Below the pieces are notes generated by a model. The model ran no database searches and was not told where the DNA came from. It saw only the letters and a list, made by a program, of their open reading frames with translations. Both the position numbers and the translations under genes were made by a program. DNA of 64,000 nucleotides from Microcoleus sp. FACHB-831 (GTDB lineage: Bacteria > Cyanobacteriota > Cyanobacteriia > Cyanobacteriales > FACHB-T130). Numbering within the stretch: the first letter of the stretch is position 1; every line of letters starts with the position of its first letter. Shown in pieces: positions 54,196 through 63,580 of this stretch. Location: NCBI RefSeq assembly GCF_014695585.1, contig NZ_JACJON010000067.1, positions 1 through 64,000 of the forward strand. Direction: 5' to 3'.

Positions 54196-55560
54196 TTATT
54201 TGACGCGAGTGGCTCTGTTTCTGGTTCCGCCTTCAACTTCGCGCACCTTTTTACCGCGCCACAGCAAGCGAACTGGGGTTCCACTAAAGCCTAGCTGCTG
54301 TCTAAATTGACGTTCTATGTAGCGGCGGTAGTTATCGTTGAAGCGCTTGGGTTCGTTGACAAAGAGAGCGATCGCGGGGGGTTGGCTGCTTACCTGAGTT
54401 CCGTAGTATATTTTCCCCTGACGCCCTTGACGGGTAGCGGGTGGCGATCTCCATGCAACTGCTTCTTCTATGACTTCATTAATCACAGAAGTTGTAACGC
54501 GGCGTTTGTGTTGTTCTGCTGCTGTATTCACCAATTCCAGAATTTTTTCAACTCGCTGTCCGGTCATGGCGCTAACAAAAATTGTCTCTGCCCAATCGAC
54601 AAAATGCATCCGGTCTTTTACGAGCTTTTCGTGGTCATAAATTGTATAGGAATCCTTTTCAACAGCATCCCATTTGTTAACGACAATTACGCAGGCGCGA
54701 CCTTCTTCTTCAATTCGTCCAGCTAATTTTTGGTCTTGTTCTGTAACGCCATCCAGGGCATCTAATACCAGTAACACTACATTAGCGCGGCGTATAGCTT
54801 TGAAGGCGCGATTGATGCCGAAGAATTCTGGGCCGTAGTCAACGTTTTTCTTTTTGCGTATCCCGGCGGTGTCGATCAGGCGGTAGGTTTTGCCATCGCG
54901 TTCGATAACGGTATCAATGGCATCGCGGGTAGTTCCAGAGATTGGGCTGACAATAGCTCGATTGTTGCCAACGAAGGCGTTTAATAAGCTAGATTTGCCT
55001 ACGTTTGGGCGTCCGACAATAGCGATTTTAATTTCGTCTATTTCGTCTATTTCGCCTGCGGGTGGCAAGAAGGTTACGAGTTCATCTAGTAACTCGCCAG
55101 TACCGTTACCGTGAATTCCCGAAATAGGGAAAGGTTCGCCTAATCCTAATTCCCAAAATTGAGCAGCTTGAGCTAAACCTTGTTCTGGCGATTCGCATTT
55201 ATTGACTCCCACCAGTACAGGTACGGTTTGTTGACGCAACCACTCGGCGATCGCTTCATCTGATGCGTTTGGCCCTGTTTGTCCGTCTACAACAAATATG
55301 GCTGCACTTGCTTCTGATAGTGCTAATTTCGCCTGTTCGCGAATCTGGGGTAAAAATTCAGTGTCATCATTAAACACTAAGCCGCCAGTATCAACGACGA
55401 CGAACTCGCGATCGTTCCAAAATGCTGGTCGATAAGTGCGATCGCGTGTCACGCCTGGTTCGTCGTGAACAATGGCATCTTGTACATCGCACAGGCGATT
55501 GACTATGGTAGATTTGCCCACATTAGGGCGTCCGATAATAGCAACAATAGGAAGAGGCAT
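54196..55560 (-). CDS. der: GTPase Der (EngA)
   Basis: 454 residues. Two GTPase domains with identical P-loops (G-R-P-N-V-G-K-S, about 10 and 186), D-T-G-G and D-T-A-G switch motifs, and N-K-C-E and N-K-W-D specificity motifs, then a KH-like domain (about 360-440). It helps assemble the 50S ribosome. It heads the minus-strand run, and lies divergent from the FAD oxidoreductase. Confidence 0.97.
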   Translation of the reverse strand: MPLPIVAIIGRPNVGKSTIVNRLCDVQDAIVHDEPGVTRDRTYRPAFWNDREFVVVDTGGLVFNDDTEFLPQIREQAKLALSEASAAIFVVDGQTGPNASDEAIAEWLRQQTVPVLVGVNKCESPEQGLAQAAQFWELGLGEPFPISGIHGNGTGELLDELVTFLPPAGEIDEIDEIKIAIVGRPNVGKSSLLNAFVGNNRAIVSPISGTTRDAIDTVIERDGKTYRLIDTAGIRKKKNVDYGPEFFGINRAFKAIRRANVVLLVLDALDGVTEQDQKLAGRIEEEGRACVIVVNKWDAVEKDSYTIYDHEKLVKDRMHFVDWAETIFVSAMTGQRVEKILELVNTAAEQHKRRVTTSVINEVIEEAVAWRSPPATRQGRQGKIYYGTQVSSQPPAIALFVNEPKRFNDNYRRYIERQFRQQLGFSGTPVRLLWRGKKVREVEGGTRNRATRVK

Positions 55561-55636
55561 AGTTTGGATGCTGTAAGACAGCTATAGGCATTGAGTCTCT
55601 AACCTTACCATTGTAGCTAGACGTAATCTTAATAAG

Positions 55637-57190
55637 ATGAAAAACTCAGTAGATGTCATCGTTATTGGTGCTGGGCACAACGGACTTGTGGCGGCGTTAC
55701 TGCTGGCGCGTCATGGTCTGGATGTTCTGGTAGTTGAAGAAAAGGATATTATCGGTGGTGCTTGTCGCACCGAACAGCCGTTTGGCAAAGCGCCAAATCT
55801 GGGTACTTCAACTGGTGCTTATTTGCTGGGGTTGATGCCTCCAGAGCTTATTAAGATTTTAGATATAAATATTCCGCTGATTAGGAGAGATCCGCACTAT
55901 TTTTTACCGACGACCGATCGGCGTTATCTACTATTTGGTTCAAATACTGAGGAGATGCAGCGCCAGTTTACTTCGTTTTTTTCGGATTCTGATTGGAAGG
56001 CGGATCGGGCGCTACAGGATGAAATTGCTCAACTGCGAGAGGATATTGCACCAACTTGGCTTGATGAACCGCTTTCTATTGAGGATACGGCAGAGCGATA
56101 CGTGCGAAAAGAGTTGCGCGGAGTGTTTGTGAATCTTTGCCGCAATTCGGTGGGGGAATATCTTGACAGGTTTGGTTTCAAGAGTGACCTTGTGAAGGCG
56201 ATGTATGCGGTTACGGATGGTTTTTCTGGGCTGTACGGAACTTGGGATACTCCTGGTACGGGGATGAATTTTCTCATCCACAATATGTGTCGGCTACCTG
56301 GTAGTGATGGCACTTGGATGGTTGTTAAGGGTGGAATGGGGACGGTTACAAGTTGTCTGGCGGATGCTGCGAGAAAGGCGGGGGCGCGAATTGAGACTGG
56401 GCGCGGGGTGATGAAGGTTTTAGTAGAGGATGGTGTTAGTAGGGGAATTGTTTTTAAGGATGGTAGTGAGTTAAAGGCTACAACTATTGTTGTTAATGCT
56501 GACCCGTTTCGGATGCGCGATTTGATTGGCGATCGCAATTTGCCTGCTGATTATAATAAGCGGCTGGATGGGTATAAGAAGGATGGTTCGACTTTTAAAA
56601 TTAATTTGTGTTTGAAGGGGTTGCCGAAGTTTAGTTGTTTGCCTGAAGATTGCGGGCAGTATGGGACGACGATTCATTTGCTACCTGATGAAGATGAGGT
56701 TATGTCTGTTTTGGGTAGCACTTTTGCTGATGTGCAGGCGGGAAGATTGCCTAAGTTTCCAGCTATTGAATGGTACATTCATACAACTGTGGATCGGTCT
56801 TTACAGGATGCGGAGGGACACCACAATTCGGCGCTATTTGTGCAGTGGGTTCCCTATGAGTTGGAGGGGACGAGTTGGGAGGTTGAGGAGGATGGTTATG
56901 TTAGGCATTTATTGTCGATATGCGATCGCTTTGCCCCCGGTACGTCTAATTTAGTTGAGGATGTGTTTGCGTTGCATCCGCAGAAAATTGAGCAGCATTT
57001 TGGGCTGACGCGGGGACATATCCATCACGTTGATAATTCTTTTGGTTTTGCTGATAGGTTGCCTTATCGTACTCCGATTGAGGGTGTGTATTCGGCGAGT
57101 GCTGGTTGTCATCCGGCGGGGTCGGTTATTGGTGCTGCTGGATACAATGCGGCTAGGCGGCTGATGCGGGATTTGGGGGTTGGGGGTTAA
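55637..57190 (+). CDS. FAD-dependent oxidoreductase (PYROXD2/CrtO-like)
   Basis: 517 residues. The dinucleotide motif V-I-V-I-G-A-G-H-N-G-L-V-A-A-L-L-L-A and E-E-K-D-I-I-G-G-A-C-R-T-E are at the N-terminus; the FAD end is V-Y-S-A-S-A-G-C-H-P-A-G-S-V. K-G-G-M-G-T-V-T and T-F-K-I-N-L-C-L fit the COG1233 (phytoene dehydrogenase-like) family, PYROXD2/CrtO branch. It could be a carotenoid ketolase or another reaction; not decided. G-rich codon use (GGG, TTG) differs from neighbours. Confidence 0.88.
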   Translation: MKNSVDVIVIGAGHNGLVAALLLARHGLDVLVVEEKDIIGGACRTEQPFGKAPNLGTSTGAYLLGLMPPELIKILDINIPLIRRDPHYFLPTTDRRYLLFGSNTEEMQRQFTSFFSDSDWKADRALQDEIAQLREDIAPTWLDEPLSIEDTAERYVRKELRGVFVNLCRNSVGEYLDRFGFKSDLVKAMYAVTDGFSGLYGTWDTPGTGMNFLIHNMCRLPGSDGTWMVVKGGMGTVTSCLADAARKAGARIETGRGVMKVLVEDGVSRGIVFKDGSELKATTIVVNADPFRMRDLIGDRNLPADYNKRLDGYKKDGSTFKINLCLKGLPKFSCLPEDCGQYGTTIHLLPDEDEVMSVLGSTFADVQAGRLPKFPAIEWYIHTTVDRSLQDAEGHHNSALFVQWVPYELEGTSWEVEEDGYVRHLLSICDRFAPGTSNLVEDVFALHPQKIEQHFGLTRGHIHHVDNSFGFADRLPYRTPIEGVYSASAGCHPAGSVIGAAGYNAARRLMRDLGVGG

Positions 57191-57498
57191 TGGCGCGATC
57201 GCGCTATATTTCGCTTACTTAGATTTAGTTATGAAAAAACCCGGGCTTGGGGGGAGACCCCCAAACCCCCTGCTGGGGGCGTGGCGCCGCCCCCAGACCC
57301 CCTACGCATGTGGGTTATCTGCTGTGCAGGATGTTTTTAGGTTCGGGGAGGTGTGGGTAATGGTAAGGAGTAAAGTCGGTGTTTTAATACGCAAGGTGTG
57401 TGGAACCCAAATAAAACCCCATAACACGTTTAGGCGGCTGGAAAGATAAGCTGGTAATAGCACCAGTTCTGTATATATTGTTTTAGGTTCAAGTTGCT
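57191..57498. other. Spacer with GC-rich repeat
   Basis: 308 bases between the FAD oxidoreductase and rlmN. A GC-rich repeated hairpin element sits at 57240-57303. A frame of 89 codons through it is repeat, not a gene. Confidence 0.55.
57240..57303. repeat. GC-rich palindromic repeat
   Basis: C-runs and G-runs (CTTGGGGGGAGACCCCCAA, then CTGGGGGCG...CGCCCCCAG) that can form two nested hairpins. Very GC-rich in an AT-rich spacer; a dispersed cyanobacterial repeat is the likely nature. Confidence 0.65.
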
Positions 57499-58581
57499 AT
57501 GATTAGCCCTATGCAAAGTCAGTCTGATGAGACTGCGGCGATCGCTGTAGAATCGCGTCAAGAAAGTAATTCGTCAAGTCCTTTGTTAGGTTGTTCTGTT
57601 GCGGATTTGACTTCTTGGGTAAAGTCTCAGGGACAACCTGGTTATCGCGGACAACAATTGCACCAATGGATTTATCAAAAGGGGGCGCGATCGCTCTCTG
57701 ATATTACTGTTTTTCCTAAGCAATGGCGCGAGTCTGTTGCAGATTTTCCGATTTGTCGGTCAACTATACACTATCGATCTGTTGCTCCAGATGGGACGAT
57801 AAAATATTTGCTGCGTCTGGCTGATGGTCAGATTATTGAAGCTGTTGGTATTCCTACAGATAAGCGCCTTACTGTTTGCGTATCTTCTCAGGTAGGTTGT
57901 CCGATGGCTTGCGATTTCTGCGCTACGGGAAAGGGTGGTTTTACTCGGAATTTAGCACGCCATGAAATTGTCGATCAGGTGTTGACCGTTCAGGAAGATT
58001 TCCAGCGCCGGGTTAGCCATATTGTGTTTATGGGTATGGGCGAACCTTTGCTGAATGTGGACAATGTTCTGGGTGCGATTAAGTGTTTGAATGAGGATGT
58101 GGGTATCGGTCAGCGGATGATGACGCTATCAACTGTTGGTATACGCGATCGCATCCGTGAACTAGCTGAACATCAATTGCAAGTTACTCTCGCTGTTAGC
58201 CTCCACGCTTCCAATCAAGCCTTGCGTAAGCAGTTAATTCCTAGCGCCCGTGCCTACGATTTGGATGATTTAATATCAGAATGTCGGGAATATGTTCAGC
58301 TTACCGGGCGTCGCGTTTCTTTTGAATACATCCTCCTGGCTGGAGTGAATGACTGTCCGGAACACGCCGATGAGTTAGCTAGACATCTGCGCGGTTTCCA
58401 GTGTCACGTTAATTTAATTCCCTATAATCCCATTCAGGAAGTTGATTACCAACGCCCTACTCCCAACGGTATTCAAGCTTTTGTAGCCGCTTTGAAAAAC
58501 CAGCATATTGCTGTTAGCGTCCGCTATTCTCGTGGGTTGGAAGCTGATGCAGCCTGCGGACAACTCCGGGCAAGTAAGTAA
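57499..58581 (+). CDS. rlmN: 23S rRNA (adenine-2503-C2)-methyltransferase RlmN
   Basis: 360 residues. Radical SAM enzyme with the cluster motif C-P-M-A-C-D-F-C (about 134-141), which methylates A2503 of 23S rRNA and A37 of some tRNAs. [11 protein letters not shown], the catalytic Cys region near the end (D-A-A-C-G-Q-L) and [11 protein letters not shown] are kept. ATG 57499 or 57511 could be the start. A terminator follows. Confidence 0.95.
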   Translation: MISPMQSQSDETAAIAVESRQESNSSSPLLGCSVADLTSWVKSQGQPGYRGQQLHQWIYQKGARSLSDITVFPKQWRESVADFPICRSTIHYRSVAPDGTIKYLLRLADGQIIEAVGIPTDKRLTVCVSSQVGCPMACDFCATGKGGFTRNLARHEIVDQVLTVQEDFQRRVSHIVFMGMGEPLLNVDNVLGAIKCLNEDVGIGQRMMTLSTVGIRDRIRELAEHQLQVTLAVSLHASNQALRKQLIPSARAYDLDDLISECREYVQLTGRRVSFEYILLAGVNDCPEHADELARHLRGFQCHVNLIPYNPIQEVDYQRPTPNGIQAFVAALKNQHIAVSVRYSRGLEADAACGQLRASK

Positions 58582-58623
58582 AAAAGTAAAAAGCAAGCTA
58601 GAAAATTCTTTCTTTTGCCCTCG

Positions 58624-58660
58624 TTCCCAGGCGCCCGCCTGGGAATGCTTTTTATTTTTT
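58624..58660 (+). terminator. Terminator of rlmN
   Basis: TTCCCAGGCG, CC, CGCCTGGGAA (10-bp stem) followed by TGCTTTTTATTTTTT. Strong rho-independent signal. Similar palindromes are also repeated in cyanobacterial genomes. Confidence 0.85.
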
Positions 58661-58853
58661 ATCGGGGGGCGTAGATACCAGGGGCATAGGCTTCAATAAC
58701 TCTGCCCGTTTTAGAACACGTAACCATTAAGTAGTCGCAGGCTGGGCATTGCGTTCTAGTCTGAAGGCTGCTGGTAAGGTAATAACGTTCAGCCTCGCTG
58801 CCGCAGTTTGGACACCGCACTGCTTGGGAGATTTTTACATTCAAAGTATTCAT
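58659..58853 (-). CDS. Small zinc-ribbon protein
   Basis: 64 residues with C-P-N-C-G-S-E-A and C-P-A-C-D-Y, forming a four-Cys zinc ribbon, then T-G-R-V-I-E-A-Y-A-P. A short nucleic-acid- or protein-binding module. Such proteins are sometimes named after PriA helicase in databases by mistake; there is no helicase part. Its last bases overlap the rlmN terminator T-run. Confidence 0.8.
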   Translation of the reverse strand: MNTLNVKISQAVRCPNCGSEAERYYLTSSLQTRTQCPACDYLMVTCSKTGRVIEAYAPGIYAPR

Positions 58854-59516
58854 TTCAGTCAGTTTTTAAACAAATTTATTACAAACTAGGATTCTGAGGC
58901 ACTATTGCCAAAAAACTTACCCTTTACGGTCTTGAAAAACCGTGTTTATGCGTGCGATCGCATTAAATTTCAGGTTTACAAAAACCTGGTTTCTTATGGC
59001 TAAGCTCTGCCAAAACTTTAGCTAAATCAACAGGGTAACTAAAATCTAGGAACAAAAAATTATTTAACCTTATGTTCTATTATGTCAGGCTTAACGTGAA
59101 TTAGCAATTAAACTTTGGTAAGTATATAGTTTAATTCTTTAGGAATACTTTGGCTTTTGGCTTTGATCCCCACTGCTAATTCATGGTAATAAGTAGCTTT
59201 AGCTTACGTCTGCCTGGATATCCTTACAGGCTAAAACCAAAGAGATTGTAAAAGTTTACAAATTTTCAGTGCCTATTTGTATTGTTTTTTTACACTGATA
59301 AAAAGGGTAATCGCTATAAAATAATGCTTAGTGGTTAATACTTTAGAAAAATCTATATTATTTTAAGGAAAGCGGGATTTTTAGCCTCACCCTCTAGATA
59401 GATTAATCTGGAAAATCGAACTTAGTTTGGATGTATAGCTAAAGACTATAACTACAAACACAGCGGGAGTAGCAGGGTAATAGAGGAAATTTGTAGACAC
59501 TATTTAACTACCCATA
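58854..59516. other. Long AT-rich spacer before the kinase cluster
   Basis: 663 bases. Contains a hairpin CAGGTTT/AAACCTG at 58971-58988 and one HIP1 site near 58954. No coding frame is convincing on either strand. Confidence 0.5.
58971..58988. repeat. Small inverted repeat
   Basis: CAGGTTT, ACAA, AAACCTG: 7-bp stem. Palindromes with CAGGTTT are common dispersed repeats in cyanobacteria. Confidence 0.5.
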
Positions 59517-61040
59517 TCAGGTTTGTTGGAGCAAGGTCTTTTCCTGATTGTGCTGTCTAATGGGAATTTGAATAACGAACTCTGCTCCTTGCCCCGGTGC
59601 TGAAAGACAATGAATTTTACCGCTATGTTTGTCCACGACAATCTGGTAGCTAATAAATAATCCTAAGCCCGTGCCTTTGCCGATGGGTTTGGTTGTAAAG
59701 AAGGGGTCAAATAGTTTAGAACGTACTTCCTCCCTTATGCCAGGGCCATTATCGGCAATCCGAATCGCCACCGTTTCTTCGTCTATCACTTCGGTGCGAA
59801 TGAAAATCGTGCTGGGGCAAGAGAGAATTTCTGGGTGCGATCGCTGTCGGTTATACTCTTCTAATGCATCTATACCATTGGCTAGAAGATTCATAAACAC
59901 TTGATTCAGTTGCCCTGCAAAGCATTCAACTTTGGGCAGGTTGCCATACTCTTTGATTACTTGAATTGCAGGATAATTAGACGTGGGCTTGAGGCGATTG
60001 TGCAAAATCAGCAGGGCGCTATCTAGCCCATCGTGGACATTAACTGGCTTCATCTCAGCCTCGTCCAGGCGCGAAAAGTTCCGCATCGACTGAACGATCT
60101 CGCGGATGCGTTCAGCCCCTACATTCATGGATGCCAAGAGTTTGGGCAAGTCTGAAATCATAAACTCTAAATCCATAGCTTCTAACTCCTCTTGAATTAC
60201 AGGACTAGGTGAAGGGTTGTACTCCTGATAAAGGTGAACGAGGTGGAGCAGATCTTGGGTATAGTGAGCGACGTGAATGAGATTGCCGTAGATGAAGTTA
60301 ACAGGATTGTTAATTTCATGGGCGACACCAGCAACTAGCTGTCCCAAACTCGACATTTTTTCGCTGTGAACAAGTTGACCTTGGGTTTGTTGGAGTTGGC
60401 GAAAGGCAAGTTCTAACTGATTTGCTTGTTCTCGATAGCGTGCTTCTGACTGCTGCAATGCCGCCTCTGCTTGCAGGCGCTCTTGAATCTCCTGTTTGAG
60501 GCGCTCGTTGGCTTGGGAAATAGTAGCAGTCCGTTGTTCTACTCGTCTTTCTAACTCTGATGTAAGCGTCAATAGCGCTTCCTCTACCCCCGCACGCTCT
60601 TGGATCTCTTGTTCCAAACGCACATTTTGCTCTTGGAGTTTCTTGGTCAGGTTCCTGATATTCAGATGGAGCTTCACGCGGGCTAAAACCTCTTCATGCT
60701 GAAACGGTTTTGTAATGTAGTCCACTGCTCCCAAATTCAAACCTCTGACTTTATCTACAGTCTCGGTAAGCGCGGTCATGAAAATCACTGGAATGTCTTG
60801 AGTTGAGGGGTTGGCTTTTAATAAACGGCAAGTTTCAAAGCCATCCATTCCAGGCATGATTATGTCTAATAAGACGAGATCTGGTGGTGCATATTCGACT
60901 TTTTGTATGGCACTTTCGCCATCTCTAGCTACCAAGACTTTGGAGCCAGCATTCGCTAAAAAATCGAACAATACTCCTAAGTTTGTGGGATTGTCATCTA
61001 CTATTAATATAGTCCCTTCTCGTTTCATCTCAAGGTTCAT
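59517..61040 (-). CDS. Hybrid receiver-histidine kinase
   Basis: 507 residues. Receiver domain at 9-125 (D-D-N, phospho-Asp in L-L-D-I-I-M-P-G-M-D, Lys in I-T-K-P-F). A long coiled coil (about 130-228). Histidine kinase core: L-V-A-G-V-A-H-E-I-N-N-P (phospho-His), then ATPase motifs D-N-G-P-G-I and G-K-G-T-G-L-G-L. There is no sensor domain, so the receiver may be the input. It follows 61241-63580 after 200 bases; no DNA-binding regulator is in view. Confidence 0.93.
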   Translation of the reverse strand: MNLEMKREGTILIVDDNPTNLGVLFDFLANAGSKVLVARDGESAIQKVEYAPPDLVLLDIIMPGMDGFETCRLLKANPSTQDIPVIFMTALTETVDKVRGLNLGAVDYITKPFQHEEVLARVKLHLNIRNLTKKLQEQNVRLEQEIQERAGVEEALLTLTSELERRVEQRTATISQANERLKQEIQERLQAEAALQQSEARYREQANQLELAFRQLQQTQGQLVHSEKMSSLGQLVAGVAHEINNPVNFIYGNLIHVAHYTQDLLHLVHLYQEYNPSPSPVIQEELEAMDLEFMISDLPKLLASMNVGAERIREIVQSMRNFSRLDEAEMKPVNVHDGLDSALLILHNRLKPTSNYPAIQVIKEYGNLPKVECFAGQLNQVFMNLLANGIDALEEYNRQRSHPEILSCPSTIFIRTEVIDEETVAIRIADNGPGIREEVRSKLFDPFFTTKPIGKGTGLGLFISYQIVVDKHSGKIHCLSAPGQGAEFVIQIPIRQHNQEKTLLQQT

Positions 61041-61240
61041 ATATTTACCTCTTCATTTTGCTGAAAACTTATATTTTTGTTTAAAGCCTGAATGTTATTT
61101 AAGTGATTGTGGTAAAAAGGGCTGCTTATATTAATTCATAGGCATACAAATAGCTTTTTTTTCAATTAAACAAGTAACAGCTATTGTTATGTTAGCTCAC
61201 TACTATTTCGCCAGCTTTTAGCTTAAATAAAGTAATTTAT
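61041..61240. other. Spacer between kinase genes
   Basis: 200 AT-rich bases, no gene. A promoter for the downstream kinase may lie here. Confidence 0.4.
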
Positions 61241-63580
61241 CTAGTTTGTATTAAGAACTGTATAGAGTTGTTGTAATAATTCATCTGATGTATACGGTTT
61301 TAGCAAGAATGTTTTTACGGTAGTACCAAGTAAGTCAGCCATTTTATGGTTTGGTCCGAGTCCGCTGACAGCAATAATCTTCACTTGCGGGTTGATTTTT
61401 TGCAAGGTACGAATAGTTGTTGGGCCATCCATACAGGGCATCATCATATCAACTAATACAACATCAATTTCTTCCTTATGTTCGGCATAAAGGGCGATCG
61501 CTTCAATACCATCACTTGCACTTATAACATTGTAAGCATAGTTTTCTAGCGAGCTTTTTGTGATTTCACGGATTGAATATTCATCATCAACAACGAGAAT
61601 CAATTCTCCATGTCCTACAGGTACAAGGTCACGAGTTGGTGTGGTGTAACCGTGGGTAGTTATCTCAGTTGCAGGTAAGTACACTTTAAATTGCGTACCT
61701 TGTCCCAGTTCACTGTATACGTCAACAAAACCGCCGTGTCCTTTAATGATGCCGATGACTGTTGAAAGACCTAATCCTGTACCTTTACCCAGTTCTTTTG
61801 TGGTGAAAAATGGCTCAAAGATTCGCTCCAACATTTCCGTCGGGATGCCAGTTCCTGTATCGGAAACTTTAATAACAATGTAAGAACCAACTGTAGCCTC
61901 AATATGCATTCGAGCATAATTTTCATCAATACAAAGATTGTAAGCAGAAAGAGTTAAAGTACCGCCATCTGGCATAGCATCCCTAGCATTGACACAGAGG
62001 TTGATTAGAACTTGGTGCAGTTGTGTGTTATCTCCAGAGACAGGTAAAAGGTCCGGGGATATATTGGTATGGACTTCGATGGATTTAGGAAATGTCTCTT
62101 TGACGATCTGCTCAGTTTCTAAAATTAAGTGTGTTACTTCAAGAAGCGATCGCTCTCCTTCACAACCGCGTGCAAATGACAAAACTTGCTTTACCAAGTC
62201 AGCACCACGTTTAACATTGAGTTCTAGAAGATCCAGCCACTGCTGGCTGCGAGCGTCGTCAATTTTCATTTGCAATAGTTGAATTGCCATTAAAATTGGC
62301 GCTAGAACATTGTTGAGATCGTGGGCGATACCACCAGCGAGCGTGCCTAAGCTTTCCATCCGCTGGGCGCGAAGAAACTGTTTTTCTAATTGCTTTTTCT
62401 CTTTAATGTCGGTGTTGATTGTTAGTATTGATTTTGGTTGCCCCGCATCATCCCGTACCAGCGTCCAGCAACTTGCAACAATGATTTCTTTGCCGTCTTT
62501 TGTGACTTGATTCAATTCACCCTGCCATACTCCTTTCTCAATAATTATGTCCTGAATTTGTGTTATGTGAGGGGGATTTTCTCTGTACAAAAGCTGATTA
62601 GCGTTCTTACCAATAGCTTCTTCTACCTTCCACCCGTATAAGCGTTCAGCAGATTTGTTCCAAAATAATATTTTGTTTCCCAAGTCTCTAACGAGAATAG
62701 CGTCAGTTGTGACATCGAGCAGCGAAGCTTGTTCGCGGATTTTCTGTTCCGATCGCTTGCGTTCGGTAATATCAGTGAGCATACATAGCGCACCGAGAAA
62801 TTCTCTGTTTTTATTAAATAGCGTACTGGTAGAAATTATTGTCCAGAGTTCTGAACCGTCTTTCCGAATAAACCGGAAATCATGCTGTTCGTTAATTCCT
62901 TGTTGCTGTCGTGCAAAATGCTGTGATGCTTCAAGACGACCAGTATCATCCATGAAATTGAAAAGAGAATCACCTAGCATTTCTTCGATGCTATAGCCCA
63001 GCATTTCGCTCATACGCTGGTTAACATATGTGGTATTAGCATAGGCATCTAGTAGCCAGATACCTTCCTGAGCTGTATCAACTATCCTGCGGAAGCGTTC
63101 CTCACTTTGCCGCAGTGCTTCTTCAACCCATATGCGCTCGGCGATTTCTTGTTGCAGATGCACATTTTGCTCTTGGAGTCTTTTGGTTAAATTCCGCAGG
63201 TTTAGGTGGAGCTTAATACGAGCTAAAACTTCTTCATGCTGAAACGGCTTGGTAATGTAATCGACCGCTCCCAGATTCAAACCTTTGACTTTATCAACGG
63301 TGTCAGAAAGCGCCGTCATAAAAATTACTGGGGTGTCTTTCGTTGATTCGGTAGCTTTCAGAAGGCGGCAAGTTTCAAAGCCATCCATTCCAGGCATAAG
63401 CACATCGAGCAAAATTAGGTCGGGTGCGGCATACTTTACTTTTTGGATAGCACTTTCGCCATCTTGCGCTACCAAGACTTTAAAGCCCTTGGCAGCTAAA
63501 AAATCAAACAGTATTCCTAAATTAGTGGGGGTGTCATCAACGATTAAAATGCTGCCTTCATTTAGTGTTTTAACGCTCAT
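61241..63580 (-). CDS. Hybrid REC-PAS-PAS-histidine kinase-REC
   Basis: 779 residues. N-terminal receiver (1-125), with L-L-D-V-L-M-P-G-M-D and I-T-K-P-F. Coiled linker to about 150. Two PAS domains (about 155-275 and 280-395; D-A-I-L-V-R-D, W-N-K-S-A-E-R-L). Kinase core with G-G-I-A-H-D-L-N-N and G-K-G-T-G-L-G-L. C-terminal receiver (about 660-775, V-L-V-D-M-M-M-P-C-M-D and F-L-L-K-P-Y). It overlaps the upstream gene by 11 bases, so translation is coupled. The N-terminal receiver and linker are closely similar to those of the next gene, suggesting duplication. Confidence 0.94.
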   Translation of the reverse strand: MSVKTLNEGSILIVDDTPTNLGILFDFLAAKGFKVLVAQDGESAIQKVKYAAPDLILLDVLMPGMDGFETCRLLKATESTKDTPVIFMTALSDTVDKVKGLNLGAVDYITKPFQHEEVLARIKLHLNLRNLTKRLQEQNVHLQQEIAERIWVEEALRQSEERFRRIVDTAQEGIWLLDAYANTTYVNQRMSEMLGYSIEEMLGDSLFNFMDDTGRLEASQHFARQQQGINEQHDFRFIRKDGSELWTIISTSTLFNKNREFLGALCMLTDITERKRSEQKIREQASLLDVTTDAILVRDLGNKILFWNKSAERLYGWKVEEAIGKNANQLLYRENPPHITQIQDIIIEKGVWQGELNQVTKDGKEIIVASCWTLVRDDAGQPKSILTINTDIKEKKQLEKQFLRAQRMESLGTLAGGIAHDLNNVLAPILMAIQLLQMKIDDARSQQWLDLLELNVKRGADLVKQVLSFARGCEGERSLLEVTHLILETEQIVKETFPKSIEVHTNISPDLLPVSGDNTQLHQVLINLCVNARDAMPDGGTLTLSAYNLCIDENYARMHIEATVGSYIVIKVSDTGTGIPTEMLERIFEPFFTTKELGKGTGLGLSTVIGIIKGHGGFVDVYSELGQGTQFKVYLPATEITTHGYTTPTRDLVPVGHGELILVVDDEYSIREITKSSLENYAYNVISASDGIEAIALYAEHKEEIDVVLVDMMMPCMDGPTTIRTLQKINPQVKIIAVSGLGPNHKMADLLGTTVKTFLLKPYTSDELLQQLYTVLNTN

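Noticed and set aside
57180-57449. 89-codon plus frame after the FAD oxidoreductase
   Set aside because: It is a translation of the GC-rich palindromic repeat and overlaps the preceding gene.
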